Shown: piece by piece, positions 1 through 7,209 of the stretch
Layout of the letters: the number at the start of each line of letters is the position of its first letter
Numbering within the stretch: position 1 is the first letter of the stretch
Made by a program: the position numbers and the translations under genes
Assembly (NCBI GenBank): GCA_905198755.1
Contig: CAJKDR010000009.1
Span: 1 to 19,743 of the forward strand
DNA: 19,743 bases
Source: an uncultured Clostridiaceae bacterium
GTDB lineage: Bacteria > Bacillota > Clostridia > TANB77 > CAG-508
Direction of reading: 5' to 3'
Notes under the pieces: model-generated
Databases searched by the model: none
What the model saw: only the letters and a program-made list of their open reading frames with translations
Told to the model about the DNA's origin: nothing

Positions 1-51
1 CCTTTGCGTCCCGCACGATCATCTCATTGATCTCACCCAGCACTTCCGGCG
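1..51 (-). other. GC-rich left edge, possible foreign or chimeric fragment
   Basis: The first ~51 bases are about 55% G+C, against roughly 25% in what follows. On the minus strand they form an open frame reading PEVLGEINEMIVRDAK, with GC-rich codons (CTG, GTG, CGG, GAC) unlike those of any other gene here. I do not recognise the family. It could be the end of an inserted element, a fragment of a different genome joined during assembly, or a horizontally acquired piece. Confidence 0.35.
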
Positions 52-117
52 TTAGTAATATTAAGTCATTTGGATAAAGAAGGAGAAACAAAAACAGCAT
101 TAAAAACCATAAAATAA
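52..117 (+). CDS. Possible 3' tail of a truncated upstream gene
   Basis: From about position 52 an AT-rich plus-strand frame reads LVILSHLDKEGETKTALKTIK and ends at TAA 115-117, just before the first complete gene. Its composition and codons match the native genes, unlike the 51 bases before it. It may therefore be the C-terminal end of a gene whose body lies outside the window or was cut off at the composition junction near position 51. The frame is too short to name and could be chance. Confidence 0.25.
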   Translation, partial: LVILSHLDKEGETKTALKTIK

Positions 118-130
118 ATAGGGGATAGTT

Positions 131-673
131 ATGGAAAATAAAAAATTAAGTAAATTAAGTAAATTAACATTATATTTCTTTATGTTCTCATTTGTAGGCT
201 GGATATGTGAGATAATATATGCATACATAATAGAAGGAAAATTTGTAAATAGAGGATTTATAAATGGACCATTATGTCCTATATATGGATTCGGAGCTAT
301 TATATTAATATTAATTTATGATTTAATATCAAAACATACAAAATCAAATGTTATAAAATTTGTATTAATATCAGCAATATTTACAGTATTTGAATATTTA
401 GTATCAGTAATATTTGAATTGATATTTGGAATAAAATGGTGGGATTATTCAAATGAATTTTTAAATTTTAAAGGAAGAATATGTTTAATGTTTTCAATTA
501 TATGGGGAATATTTGGGTTAGCATTTATAAATTATATATACCTACCAACAAAACAGAAAATAGAAAAAATATTTAACAATAGGCCAACAATTGTGGTAAA
601 CATATTATTGGTAATAATATCAATAATAACATTAACAGATTTTATATTATCATCAATTAAATATTTGCAATAA
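131..673 (+). CDS. PF06541-type integral membrane protein (putative ABC-transporter type IV, CmpB-like)
   Basis: This 180-residue protein is almost entirely membrane-embedded, with hydrophobic spans near residues 13-33, 50-66, 75-100, 115-137 and 152-174. The signature is the NRGFINGPLCPIYGFG block at 40-55 after FVGWICE, then WWDYS at 103-107. This is the pattern of the family called putative ABC-transporter type IV (PF06541), whose biochemical role is not established. AGGGGAT at 120-126 is the likely ribosome binding site for the ATG. The response regulator follows after 16 bases and they are probably co-transcribed, so the protein may work with the two-component system or the exporter downstream. 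That link is inference from position only. Family assignment is fairly sure; function is unknown. Confidence 0.8.
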   Translation: MENKKLSKLSKLTLYFFMFSFVGWICEIIYAYIIEGKFVNRGFINGPLCPIYGFGAIILILIYDLISKHTKSNVIKFVLISAIFTVFEYLVSVIFELIFGIKWWDYSNEFLNFKGRICLMFSIIWGIFGLAFINYIYLPTKQKIEKIFNNRPTIVVNILLVIISIITLTDFILSSIKYLQ

Positions 674-689
674 TTATTCGGAGGAAGCA

Positions 690-1352
690 ATGAAAAAAAT
701 TTTGTTAGTAGAAGACAATAATTCAATAATATTGGGATTAGAGTATTTATTTAAAGAAGAAAAATTAGAGTATTCAATAACTAAAAATAAAAGAGATACT
801 CTGAATATATTAGACAAAGAAAAATTTGATTTAGTCTTACTAGATGTATCTCTGCCAGATGGAAATGGATTTGATATATGTAAATATATTAAAGAAAGAA
901 AAAATATTCCAGTAATATTTTTGACAGCAAAAGATGAAGAAAAAGATGTAGTACAAGGATTTGATTTAGGTGCAGACGATTATATAATAAAACCATTTAG
1001 AAATAGAGAATTAATATCAAGAATAAATAATGTTTTAAGAAGAAAAGAAAATTTTAATAACTATTTGGTAAGCGGAAATATAAAAATAGATACAGATAAT
1101 TGTAAGGTATATAAGGATGAAGAAGAAGTGGTACTTACAAAACTAGAATATAAGATACTAGTAAATCTATTTATGAATAAAAATAGACTAATTACAAGAG
1201 AAGAAATTCTAAATGATATATGGGACATTGCAGGAAACTTTGTAAATGACAATACATTAACAGTATATATAAAGAGAATAAGAGAAAAAATAGGAGATAA
1301 AGATGCAAAAATAATTGAAACAGTAAGAGGATTAGGGTATAGAATAAATTAG
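690..1352 (+). CDS. OmpR/PhoB-family response regulator
   Basis: This 220-residue DNA-binding regulator has an N-terminal receiver domain (about 1-120) and a C-terminal winged-helix domain (about 125-220). Visible receiver residues are the acidic pair E8-D9, phosphoacceptor D52 in LVLLDVSLPDGNG, T79 in FLTAKD and K101 in DDYIIKPF. The C-terminal part has the family pattern LTKLEYKILVNLF, then ITREEIL, and ends TVRGLGYRIN. CGGAGG at 679-684 gives a strong ribosome binding site for the ATG. The partner kinase starts 16 bases after the stop. The regulator probably controls the ABC exporter genes at 2679-5938, where direct repeats sit upstream. That target is inferred from context; the protein family is certain. 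Confidence 0.95.
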   Translation: MKKILLVEDNNSIILGLEYLFKEEKLEYSITKNKRDTLNILDKEKFDLVLLDVSLPDGNGFDICKYIKERKNIPVIFLTAKDEEKDVVQGFDLGADDYIIKPFRNRELISRINNVLRRKENFNNYLVSGNIKIDTDNCKVYKDEEEVVLTKLEYKILVNLFMNKNRLITREEILNDIWDIAGNFVNDNTLTVYIKRIREKIGDKDAKIIETVRGLGYRIN

Positions 1353-1368
1353 AATTGAAAGGTATATA

Positions 1369-2586
1369 ATGAAAAATAATAAAAATGTAAAATTTCTAAT
1401 AATATTGTGTATATTAACAATTGTTGGGTTTGCTGTAATATCGATAATATTTGAAAAGATTGAGATGAACAAATATCAAAAAATAGTAAATTATAAAACA
1501 GCAAAGATATTAGATGAAATAAAAAAACAATATCCAGAAGCAGAAGAGGAAGAGATAATAAAAATACTAAATAATCAAGATAAAAAAATAGATAAAAATT
1601 TATTAAAAGAGTATGGTATATATGATAATGATATAGCAATAGAACAATTAAAAAATAATGAAAAAGAGATTATTATTGGAACAACAATTATAGTGATACT
1701 TACAGGAATAACACTTATTTTTTTATTTGAAATATACAGAAAAAATAGAAAAAAACAAATTGATATGTTAACACAGTATGTTGAAAAAGTATCTCAAAAA
1801 CAATATATATTAGATATAGATGAATGTTCAGAAGATGAGTTAAACAAACTAAAAAATGAATTATACAAGATAACAGTTATGTTAAAGGAAGAAGCGGAAA
1901 ATTCGAAAAAACAAAAAGAGGCACTAGCAGACTCAGTATCTGATATATCACACCAATTAAAAACACCACTAACATCAATATTGATAATGTTAGATAACTT
2001 AAGCCAAAGCAATAATATGGATGAAATAACAAGAGAAAAATTTATAAATGAGATAGCAAGGCAAATAGAATCAATGAATTGGTTAGTAATATCATTATTA
2101 AAATTATCAAAGCTAGACGCAGGTGTAATTGAATTTCAAAATGAAAAGATAAATATAAAAGAAATGATAAAAGAAATAATATCAAATTTGGAAATTATAT
2201 CAGAAATAAAAAATGTAAAGATTAAAATATCATCAAATAAAGAAGCATATTTTATAGGTGATTATAATTGGAATAAAGAAGCAATACAAAATATCGTAAA
2301 AAATGCAATAGAACACACAAAAGAAAATACAGAAATAGACGTTAACATAGAAGAAAATGATGTATACACAAGTATATCAATAACAGATAATGGAGAAGGA
2401 ATAAGTAACGAAGATTTAAAACATATATTTGATAGATTCTACAAATCTAAAAACTCTGCAGAAAATAGTTTTGGAATAGGATTATCATTATCAAAAAGTA
2501 TAATAGAAAAGCAAAATGGATATATACAAGTAGAAACAGAACATGGAAAAGGAACAACATTTATAATAAAATATGTAAAAGTATAA
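1369..2586 (+). CDS. Membrane sensor histidine kinase, partner of the upstream response regulator
   Basis: This 405-residue kinase has two membrane spans (about 9-28 and 100-121) enclosing an external segment of about 70 residues that is rich in lysine and glutamate. The catalytic core is complete: H195 in SDISHQLKTPLTS (H box), N308 and N312 in QNIVKNAIEHT (N box), DNGEGIS at 340-346 (G1), FDRFYK at 354-359 (F box) and GIGLSLSKS at 369-377 (G2). Bce-type kinases have only a very short loop between their spans, so this one probably senses its signal externally rather than only within the membrane. It lies in the same operon as the regulator (AAAGG at 1358-1362 as ribosome binding site) and ends in a terminator. 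The signal is unknown. Confidence 0.95.
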   Translation: MKNNKNVKFLIILCILTIVGFAVISIIFEKIEMNKYQKIVNYKTAKILDEIKKQYPEAEEEEIIKILNNQDKKIDKNLLKEYGIYDNDIAIEQLKNNEKEIIIGTTIIVILTGITLIFLFEIYRKNRKKQIDMLTQYVEKVSQKQYILDIDECSEDELNKLKNELYKITVMLKEEAENSKKQKEALADSVSDISHQLKTPLTSILIMLDNLSQSNNMDEITREKFINEIARQIESMNWLVISLLKLSKLDAGVIEFQNEKINIKEMIKEIISNLEIISEIKNVKIKISSNKEAYFIGDYNWNKEAIQNIVKNAIEHTKENTEIDVNIEENDVYTSISITDNGEGISNEDLKHIFDRFYKSKNSAENSFGIGLSLSKSIIEKQNGYIQVETEHGKGTTFIIKYVKV

Positions 2587-2616
2587 AAAGATTTGCATTT
2601 TTTGCAAATCTTTTTT
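2586..2616 (+). terminator. Intrinsic terminator of the two-component operon
   Basis: A perfect 12-bp stem (AAAAGATTTGCA 2586-2597 with TGCAAATCTTTT 2603-2614) closes a five-T loop and is followed by T residues. The first base overlaps the last base of the kinase stop codon. It separates kinase transcription from the ABC transporter genes. Confidence 0.9.
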
Positions 2617-2620
2617 ATAT

Positions 2621-2659
2621 GTCATTTAAAAGTCACTTTATATTTGTAAGATATAAAAT
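2621..2659 (+). promoter_or_regulatory. Candidate activator-dependent promoter of the ABC transporter genes
   Basis: Two direct GTCA-T/C-TT repeats begin at 2621 and 2632, exactly 11 bp apart. This is the phasing typical of OmpR/PhoB-family regulators binding one face of DNA. A -10-like TATAAAAT lies at 2652-2659, while the expected -35 region (about 2629-2634) has no TTGACA-like sequence and overlaps the second repeat. That arrangement suits activation by the response regulator encoded just upstream. The site is inferred from pattern only. Confidence 0.4.
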
Positions 2660-2678
2660 GAAGATAGGAGGAATAACA

Positions 2679-3344
2679 ATGGAAATTTTAAAAGTAGAGC
2701 ATTTAACTAAAAAATATGGAAAAGGAGAAAATGAGGTTATTGCCGTAAATGACATGTCATTCACAATAAATCAAGGAGAATTTGTTGCAATAGTAGGAAG
2801 TTCAGGAAGCGGAAAATCAACATTATTGCATTTACTAGGAGGAGTAGATAGACCTACATCTGGCAAGGTATTTATAGAAGGTAAGAATATTTATGAACTA
2901 AATGATGATAATTTAGCAATATTTAGAAGACGACAAGTAGGATTAATCTATCAATTTTATAACTTAATACCAATATTAAATGTGGAAGAAAATATCACGT
3001 TACCATGTGACTTAGACGGAAGAAAAGTATCAAAACAAAAACTAAATGAATTGTTAAAAACACTAGGATTAGAAAACAGAGTAAAACATTTACCAAATGA
3101 ACTATCGGGAGGACAACAACAAAGAGTATCAATAGGAAGAGCACTAATTACAAAACCAGCAATAGTTCTAGCAGATGAACCAACAGGAAACTTAGATTCA
3201 AAAGCAAGTGACGAAATTGTTGAATTATTAAAAGTATCTAATAAGAAATATAATCAAACAGTAGTTATGATTACACATAATTTAGAAATAGCAAAACAAG
3301 CAGATAGAATTATACGTATTGAGGATGGAAAAATCATAAAGTAG
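2679..3344 (+). CDS. ABC transporter ATP-binding protein (MacB/LolD/BceA-type)
   Basis: This cytoplasmic ATPase drives the permease encoded 15 bases downstream. Counting from the ATG at 2679 (221 residues) it has Walker A GSSGSGKST at 40-48, Q-loop Q92, signature LSGGQQQR at 142-149, Walker B IVLADE ending at E167, the D-loop GNLDS and switch H200. I prefer 2679 over the in-frame ATG at 2619 because AGGAGG at 2666-2671 is ideally placed and the resulting N-terminus (MEILKVEHLTKKYG) is the normal family start. The extra 20 residues from 2619 would be encoded by the promoter region. The substrate is not evident; relatives export lipoproteins, peptides or antibiotics, or act in antibiotic sensing. 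Confidence 0.92.
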   Translation: MEILKVEHLTKKYGKGENEVIAVNDMSFTINQGEFVAIVGSSGSGKSTLLHLLGGVDRPTSGKVFIEGKNIYELNDDNLAIFRRRQVGLIYQFYNLIPILNVEENITLPCDLDGRKVSKQKLNELLKTLGLENRVKHLPNELSGGQQQRVSIGRALITKPAIVLADEPTGNLDSKASDEIVELLKVSNKKYNQTVVMITHNLEIAKQADRIIRIEDGKIIK

Positions 3345-3358
3345 AAAGGAAATTAAAA

Positions 3359-5938
3359 ATGAATTTATTAAATAAATTAACTATTGCTAATCTTAAATTA
3401 AACAAAAAAAGAACTACTGTTACAATAATTGGAATAATATTAGCAACTGCACTTATAACAGCAGTAGCAGGTGTAGTAAGTAGTTTTAGGCAAACAATGA
3501 TAACTGCCTCAAGAGAAGAAGATGGAGATTATCATTATGAATATAAAAATGTTCCTGCAAATGAATTAAAATATATAAAAGAAAACAGAAATGTAGAAAG
3601 TTATTATATTACACAAGATTTAGGATATGCAAAATTACAAAATAGCCAAAATGAATACAAACCATATTTATATTTAATGGCATACAATGGAAGAGCATTA
3701 GAAAAATCATCAATAAAATTAACAGAAGGTAGAATGCCAAAAAATGATAGTGAAATAGTAATATCAGAATATATACAAAAAAATGGAAAAGTAGAATACA
3801 ACATAGGCGATAAAGTAGAATTAGATATATCAGATAGATTAGTTGATGGAGAAAAAGAAGAGCAAAGTATCCAATATTCAAAAGGCATTGAAAAACTAGA
3901 AAAAAAATTTACAAAGACATATGAAATAGTTGGAAAAATAGAGAGACCAAATTGGAATATAGAACCATACAGTGCACCGGGATATACTATAATTACATAC
4001 TTAGATTCAAATAATATAGAAGGAAATGCCAATATATATGCTAGATTTACAAAGGAAGGATTAAAAAACAAGTATCAAGTAAATGATGATATCTTAGGAT
4101 TACCAAGAGGACTATCTGAAAAATTATCAAAATCAGATGTAACTGAAGAAGAAATACAACAAGCAGAAAAAGCCAGATATCAAATTTTAGAAAATACTGG
4201 AGTTTTAATGTATGAAGCATTAGATGTTAGTGAATCAAATTTAAGTATGATATATATATTATCAATAATAGTTATAGGAATAATAATAGTTACTAGTGTT
4301 TTCTGTATAAGAAACAGTTTTGCAATATCAATAACAGAAAAAATGAAACAATATGGTATGCTTGCTTCGATTGGAGCAACACCAAAGCAAATAAGAAAAA
4401 ATGTATTTTATGAAGCATTGATATTATCAGTAATTGGAATACCATTAGGACTACTATGTGGAATTTTGGCTGTATTCATAATACTAAAAGTAGTTGGAAT
4501 TTTATTAAAGGATTCACTAAATGGAATAGAATTTGTATTCTCAATGCCATGTGTTATCATATTGATTGCGATTCTATTATCTGCAATAACAGTATTTTTA
4601 TCAGCAAAAAAATCTGCAAAAAGAGCAGCAAAAGTTTCACCAATAGAAGCAATTAGAAGTAATGAAGATATAAAAATAAAATCTAAAAAGATAAAATCAC
4701 CAAAGTTAATAAAAAAAATATTTGGTGTTGGTGGAGATATTGCATATAAAAATCTAAAAAGAAATAAGAAAAAATACAGAACAACAGTAATATCAATAGT
4801 AGTAAGTGTAGCAATATTTATTTCTATGTCAAGCTTTATGACATATGTATTTAAAGTATCATCAATTTATTATAATCAAAGAAATTATAATATTGAAATA
4901 ACAACAAGTTCACTAAAAGATATAGAAAAGTTAAAAGAAATAGCTAACTTAGATGGAATAAACAGATATGCTATCCATAGAACAACTAATTTAAAAATGA
5001 ACACAAGTGAATTAAAATATTCTGAAAAAGGCAAAGAATATGTATATGATTCATCATCAACAGAAGAAGAAATCACAATTATTGCATTAGGAGAAAACGA
5101 ATATAAAAGATACATAAAAGAATTAGGATTAACATATGAAGAAGCAAAAGACAAGGTAATATTAGTTGATGATATAAAAATATATGATACAGAAGGTAAA
5201 AAATATCAACAATTCAACATATATAACTACAAAACTGGGGAAAAAATGAATGGTACAAATGGTGAAAATAATAAAAAAATGCAACTTGAAATAATAAAGA
5301 AAACAGATAAAAGACCAATTGGAGTAGAAAATCTTTATGCAGATAGTGGGGTTTTAATTGTAAGTGATGAATGGATAGATAAAAACGCAAAAGACACAAT
5401 GAATAGAGGAATAAGTATGTATATAGATGCACAAGATCCAGATAAATTAGAAGAAGATGTAAAAGCATTATATAAAGATTTATCAATAACAAATTACAAT
5501 GCAACAGCGAGACAAGAAAAGGCTATATGGACAGTAATAGCAATATTCTTATATGGATTTATAACAGTAATATCATTAATAGGAATAACAAACATATTTA
5601 ATACAATAACAACAAATATGAATCTAAGAAGCAAAGAATTTGCAAACTTAAAATCAATAGGGATGACTAAAAAAGAATTTAATAAAATGATAAGATTAGA
5701 AAGTATATTCTATGGAACAAAGGCATTATTAATAGGATTACCAATAGGAGTAGGATTATCTTATGCAATATATAAGGCATTTTGTGAAGGAGCAGAAACA
5801 GGATTTTTATTCCCAACAAATGGGGTAATAATATCAGTGGTAGCAGTATTTGTATTAATTTCTTCTATAATGCACTATTCATTATCAAAAATTAATAAAC
5901 AAAATATAATAGAAACAATAAGAAAAGATAATATATAA
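3359..5938 (+). CDS. Large FtsX-like ABC transporter permease
   Basis: This 859-residue membrane component pairs with the upstream ATPase (AAAGGA ribosome binding site just before the ATG). I see eight likely spans: about 19-42, 297-318, 352-378, 393-418, 473-497, 722-747, 782-806 and 822-844. They form two MacB/FtsX-like halves, each one span, a large external domain (about 45-290 and 500-720) and three more spans. KMKQYGMLASIGATPKQIRKN follows span 2 and LRSKEFANLKSIGMTKKEFN follows span 6; these repeated intracellular segments are the coupling region of the family. BceB-type permeases have ten spans and one large external domain, so this looks more like the duplicated LolE/MacB-type layout. 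It probably uses a mechanotransmission mechanism; the substrate is unknown. Confidence 0.9.
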   Translation: MNLLNKLTIANLKLNKKRTTVTIIGIILATALITAVAGVVSSFRQTMITASREEDGDYHYEYKNVPANELKYIKENRNVESYYITQDLGYAKLQNSQNEYKPYLYLMAYNGRALEKSSIKLTEGRMPKNDSEIVISEYIQKNGKVEYNIGDKVELDISDRLVDGEKEEQSIQYSKGIEKLEKKFTKTYEIVGKIERPNWNIEPYSAPGYTIITYLDSNNIEGNANIYARFTKEGLKNKYQVNDDILGLPRGLSEKLSKSDVTEEEIQQAEKARYQILENTGVLMYEALDVSESNLSMIYILSIIVIGIIIVTSVFCIRNSFAISITEKMKQYGMLASIGATPKQIRKNVFYEALILSVIGIPLGLLCGILAVFIILKVVGILLKDSLNGIEFVFSMPCVIILIAILLSAITVFLSAKKSAKRAAKVSPIEAIRSNEDIKIKSKKIKSPKLIKKIFGVGGDIAYKNLKRNKKKYRTTVISIVVSVAIFISMSSFMTYVFKVSSIYYNQRNYNIEITTSSLKDIEKLKEIANLDGINRYAIHRTTNLKMNTSELKYSEKGKEYVYDSSSTEEEITIIALGENEYKRYIKELGLTYEEAKDKVILVDDIKIYDTEGKKYQQFNIYNYKTGEKMNGTNGENNKKMQLEIIKKTDKRPIGVENLYADSGVLIVSDEWIDKNAKDTMNRGISMYIDAQDPDKLEEDVKALYKDLSITNYNATARQEKAIWTVIAIFLYGFITVISLIGITNIFNTITTNMNLRSKEFANLKSIGMTKKEFNKMIRLESIFYGTKALLIGLPIGVGLSYAIYKAFCEGAETGFLFPTNGVIISVVAVFVLISSIMHYSLSKINKQNIIETIRKDNI

Positions 5939-5961
5939 AAATCATAAAAAATGTACTAAAA

Positions 5962-5968
5962 TGTCGAA
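5962..5968 (+). promoter_or_regulatory. Spo0A-box-like heptamer TGTCGAA, site 1
   Basis: This is an exact TGTCGAA, the core of the Bacillus/Clostridium 0A box, inside the 12-mer ATGTCGAAAAAT that recurs identically at 8511-8522. It lies about 36 bp upstream of the -35 element of the following gene. A single heptamer can arise by chance; see the finding on all three sites. Confidence 0.3.
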
Positions 5969-6003
5969 AAATATTAATAAAATTGCATAATAGTATATAT
6001 AAG

Positions 6004-6032
6004 TTGAATATTAACATAAAATATGATATACT
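6004..6032 (+). promoter_or_regulatory. Sigma-A promoter of the orphan gene
   Basis: TTGAAT (6004-6009) and TATACT (6027-6032) are separated by exactly 17 bp, a near-consensus vegetative promoter. Transcription would start near 6039, giving a leader of about 48 bases before the ATG at 6087. Confidence 0.75.
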
Positions 6033-6086
6033 CTTTAGGTACATTAGTTGTATAAATCCGTTAAAACATTATAAGGAGGTATCATT

Positions 6087-6776
6087 ATGATCGGATTTGG
6101 TCAATATGGTAAAGAACGGAAAAAAGTTATTGATGAGTATTGTTTAGTTACAATTGACCCAAGTGCTGAAGGATTTTTTGATTTCATACTTGATTTCAAG
6201 ACTGATAATCCAGTGATTCAAAGCTTTCTTGATGCAGTCAAGGAAGTTAGTGAAGCAAATGTAGGGGCGTTTTCAGTACCTACATTATATCCAACGCTTG
6301 ATGCTGGGTGTATTATGTTTCAGAGTTATAATTGGTATGAACAGAATAAGTCATTCAATTGGTGGGCGAAGATGGTAAAAAGGCTGAGAAAATTTGATGG
6401 TAGACAATGGGGTATTGGTACAGAATATCAGTACTATAGTCTTTTGGTTTTCTTTATAAAAGAAACAATCGAGGTCAATTATGACTATAGCTTGGAAGAT
6501 GCAATAAAATTAGTTCTAGACTCGGAACTTTTCTGTGAAAGAGTAATTTTTGAATGTAAAAATAAAAATATAATTCTTTCTGAAAATACCATGAGAATTA
6601 TGAAAAATATTGGTAAGGTAGGACAAATGATAGCATCCACTAATATTAATTCGCCGGGGCATTGGATAACACAAAATGTAAGAAAGCATTATGGTTCAGT
6701 AGCTGACATATCATTTACATGTGATGATGATAGCATGAGTTTTAAAGGACCAGCTTGGCTTGTAATCAATCAATAA
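6087..6776 (+). CDS. Unrecognised 229-residue protein in a stand-alone cassette
   Basis: I do not recognise this family. The protein looks soluble: no signal peptide or clear membrane span, many aromatics (FQSYNWYEQNKSFNWWAKM, YQYYSLLVFF) and a helical-looking middle. An acidic CDDDSMSF run lies near the end. The ATG is preceded by a strong AAGGAGG at 6072-6078. It has its own sigma-A promoter and a tight terminator, so it is a one-gene transcription unit. By my count it is about 33% G+C, against about 22-25% in the permease before it, and it uses GCG, CCG, CGG and CTT codons that neighbours avoid. This suggests acquisition by transfer. Its position just upstream of spoIIID does not by itself imply a sporulation role. 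Confidence 0.8.
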   Translation: MIGFGQYGKERKKVIDEYCLVTIDPSAEGFFDFILDFKTDNPVIQSFLDAVKEVSEANVGAFSVPTLYPTLDAGCIMFQSYNWYEQNKSFNWWAKMVKRLRKFDGRQWGIGTEYQYYSLLVFFIKETIEVNYDYSLEDAIKLVLDSELFCERVIFECKNKNIILSENTMRIMKNIGKVGQMIASTNINSPGHWITQNVRKHYGSVADISFTCDDDSMSFKGPAWLVINQ

Positions 6777-6782
6777 CTAAAA

Positions 6783-6809
6783 AAAAGGCATGCGTTGCAT
6801 GCCTTTTCT
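6783..6809 (+). terminator. Intrinsic terminator of the orphan gene
   Basis: A perfect 11-bp stem (AAAAGGCATGC 6783-6793 with GCATGCCTTTT 6797-6807) closes a GTT loop, six bases after the stop codon. The symmetric A and T tracts would let it work in both directions. Confidence 0.9.
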
Positions 6810-6842
6810 TATATACTACTTTCAGAATATATTAATAATGAG

Positions 6843-6870
6843 ATAGGTAAAAAATAAAAATCATAATACA
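6843..6870 (+). promoter_or_regulatory. Weak sigma-E-like promoter candidate for spoIIID
   Basis: ATA (6843-6845), 16 bases, then CATAATACA (6862-6870) resembles the mother-cell sigma-E pattern (ATA, then CATACA-T). spoIIID is sigma-E dependent in known spore formers, so one is expected here, but the match is loose. If used, transcription would start near 6877, inside the left arm of the hairpin at 6872-6913. Confidence 0.3.
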
Positions 6871-6871
6871 A

Positions 6872-6913
6872 CCTCTATGCGAATAGAATTAAACAAATGT
6901 ATTCGTATGGGGG
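6872..6913 (+). promoter_or_regulatory. RNA hairpin that can sequester the spoIIID ribosome binding site
   Basis: Bases 6872-6885 (CCTCTATGCGAATA) can pair with 6900-6913 (TATTCGTATGGGGG) as a continuous 14-bp RNA stem with 11 Watson-Crick and 3 G-U pairs. The loop has 14 bases. The right arm contains the whole GGGGG Shine-Dalgarno of spoIIID (6909-6913, 7 bases before ATG 6921) and the alternative ATG at 6897 falls in the loop. The loop also contains TTAAACAAAT (6889-6898), which fits the SpoIIID binding consensus WWRRACARNY. Pairing is read directly from the sequence; a regulatory role is inference. Confidence 0.5.
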
Positions 6914-6920
6914 CTTTATT

Positions 6921-7184
6921 ATGTACAATAATTTAATAGATGAACGTGCAATTGCCTTAGCACATTATATAATAGAATCAAAAGATACTGTAAGAGGAGC
7001 TGCTAAAAAGTTTGGGATTTCTAAAAGTACTGTACACAAAGATGTGAGTGAAAGATTGCAAAAGATTAATGGGGCTTTAGCAAAAGAAGTAAGAGAAGTA
7101 CTAAATGAAAATAAAGCTGAAAGACATATAAGAGGAGGATTAGCTACAAAACTTAAATATGAAAATGAGAAAAAAAAGAAATAA
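6921..7184 (+). CDS. spoIIID: Sporulation transcriptional regulator SpoIIID
   Basis: SpoIIID is a small DNA-binding protein that switches mother-cell gene expression between the sigma-E and sigma-K phases. From the ATG at 6921 the product has 87 residues, close to the ~90 of known members, with the helix-turn-helix segment VRGAAKKFGISKSTVHKDVSERL and the family tail HIRGGLATKLKYE. The in-frame ATG at 6897 would add eight residues that relatives lack and has no suitable ribosome binding site. GGGGG at 6909-6913 is well placed for 6921. The gene ends in a terminator shared with the convergent veg gene. The upstream hairpin and the SpoIIID-like site in its loop suggest possible post-transcriptional control or autoregulation. 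The identification is secure. Confidence 0.95.
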   Translation: MYNNLIDERAIALAHYIIESKDTVRGAAKKFGISKSTVHKDVSERLQKINGALAKEVREVLNENKAERHIRGGLATKLKYENEKKKK

Positions 7185-7204
7185 AGCATTGCTTTATTTC
7201 TTTT
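7176..7204. terminator. Bidirectional terminator between spoIIID and veg
   Basis: The stem GAAATAAAGC (7178-7187) with GCTTTATTTC (7191-7200) closes an ATT loop and is flanked by A residues on the left and T residues on the right. The spoIIID stop codon lies inside the stem. It can terminate both spoIIID and the convergent veg transcript. Confidence 0.85.
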
Positions 7205-7209
7205 AATAT

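Noticed and set aside
2619..2678. Longer N-terminus of the ABC ATPase from ATG 2619
   Set aside because: The segment contains the promoter elements, lacks a ribosome binding site and is not part of the normal family start; ATG 2679 has an ideal AGGAGG.
3604..4071. Long minus-strand open frame opposite the permease gene
   Set aside because: It is a hydrophobic shadow of the AT-rich permease coding sequence, with no ribosome binding site or family features.
4456..4656. 66-residue plus-strand frame inside the permease
   Set aside because: It is an out-of-frame reading within a well-conserved permease; there is no independent evidence for it.
3359..5938. Assignment of the permease as BceB
   Set aside because: BceB-type permeases have ten spans and one large external domain. 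This protein has about eight spans in two duplicated halves with two large external domains.
6897..6920. Upstream in-frame start of spoIIID
   Set aside because: Relatives begin at the equivalent of 6921, and the GGGGG ribosome binding site lies inside this segment.
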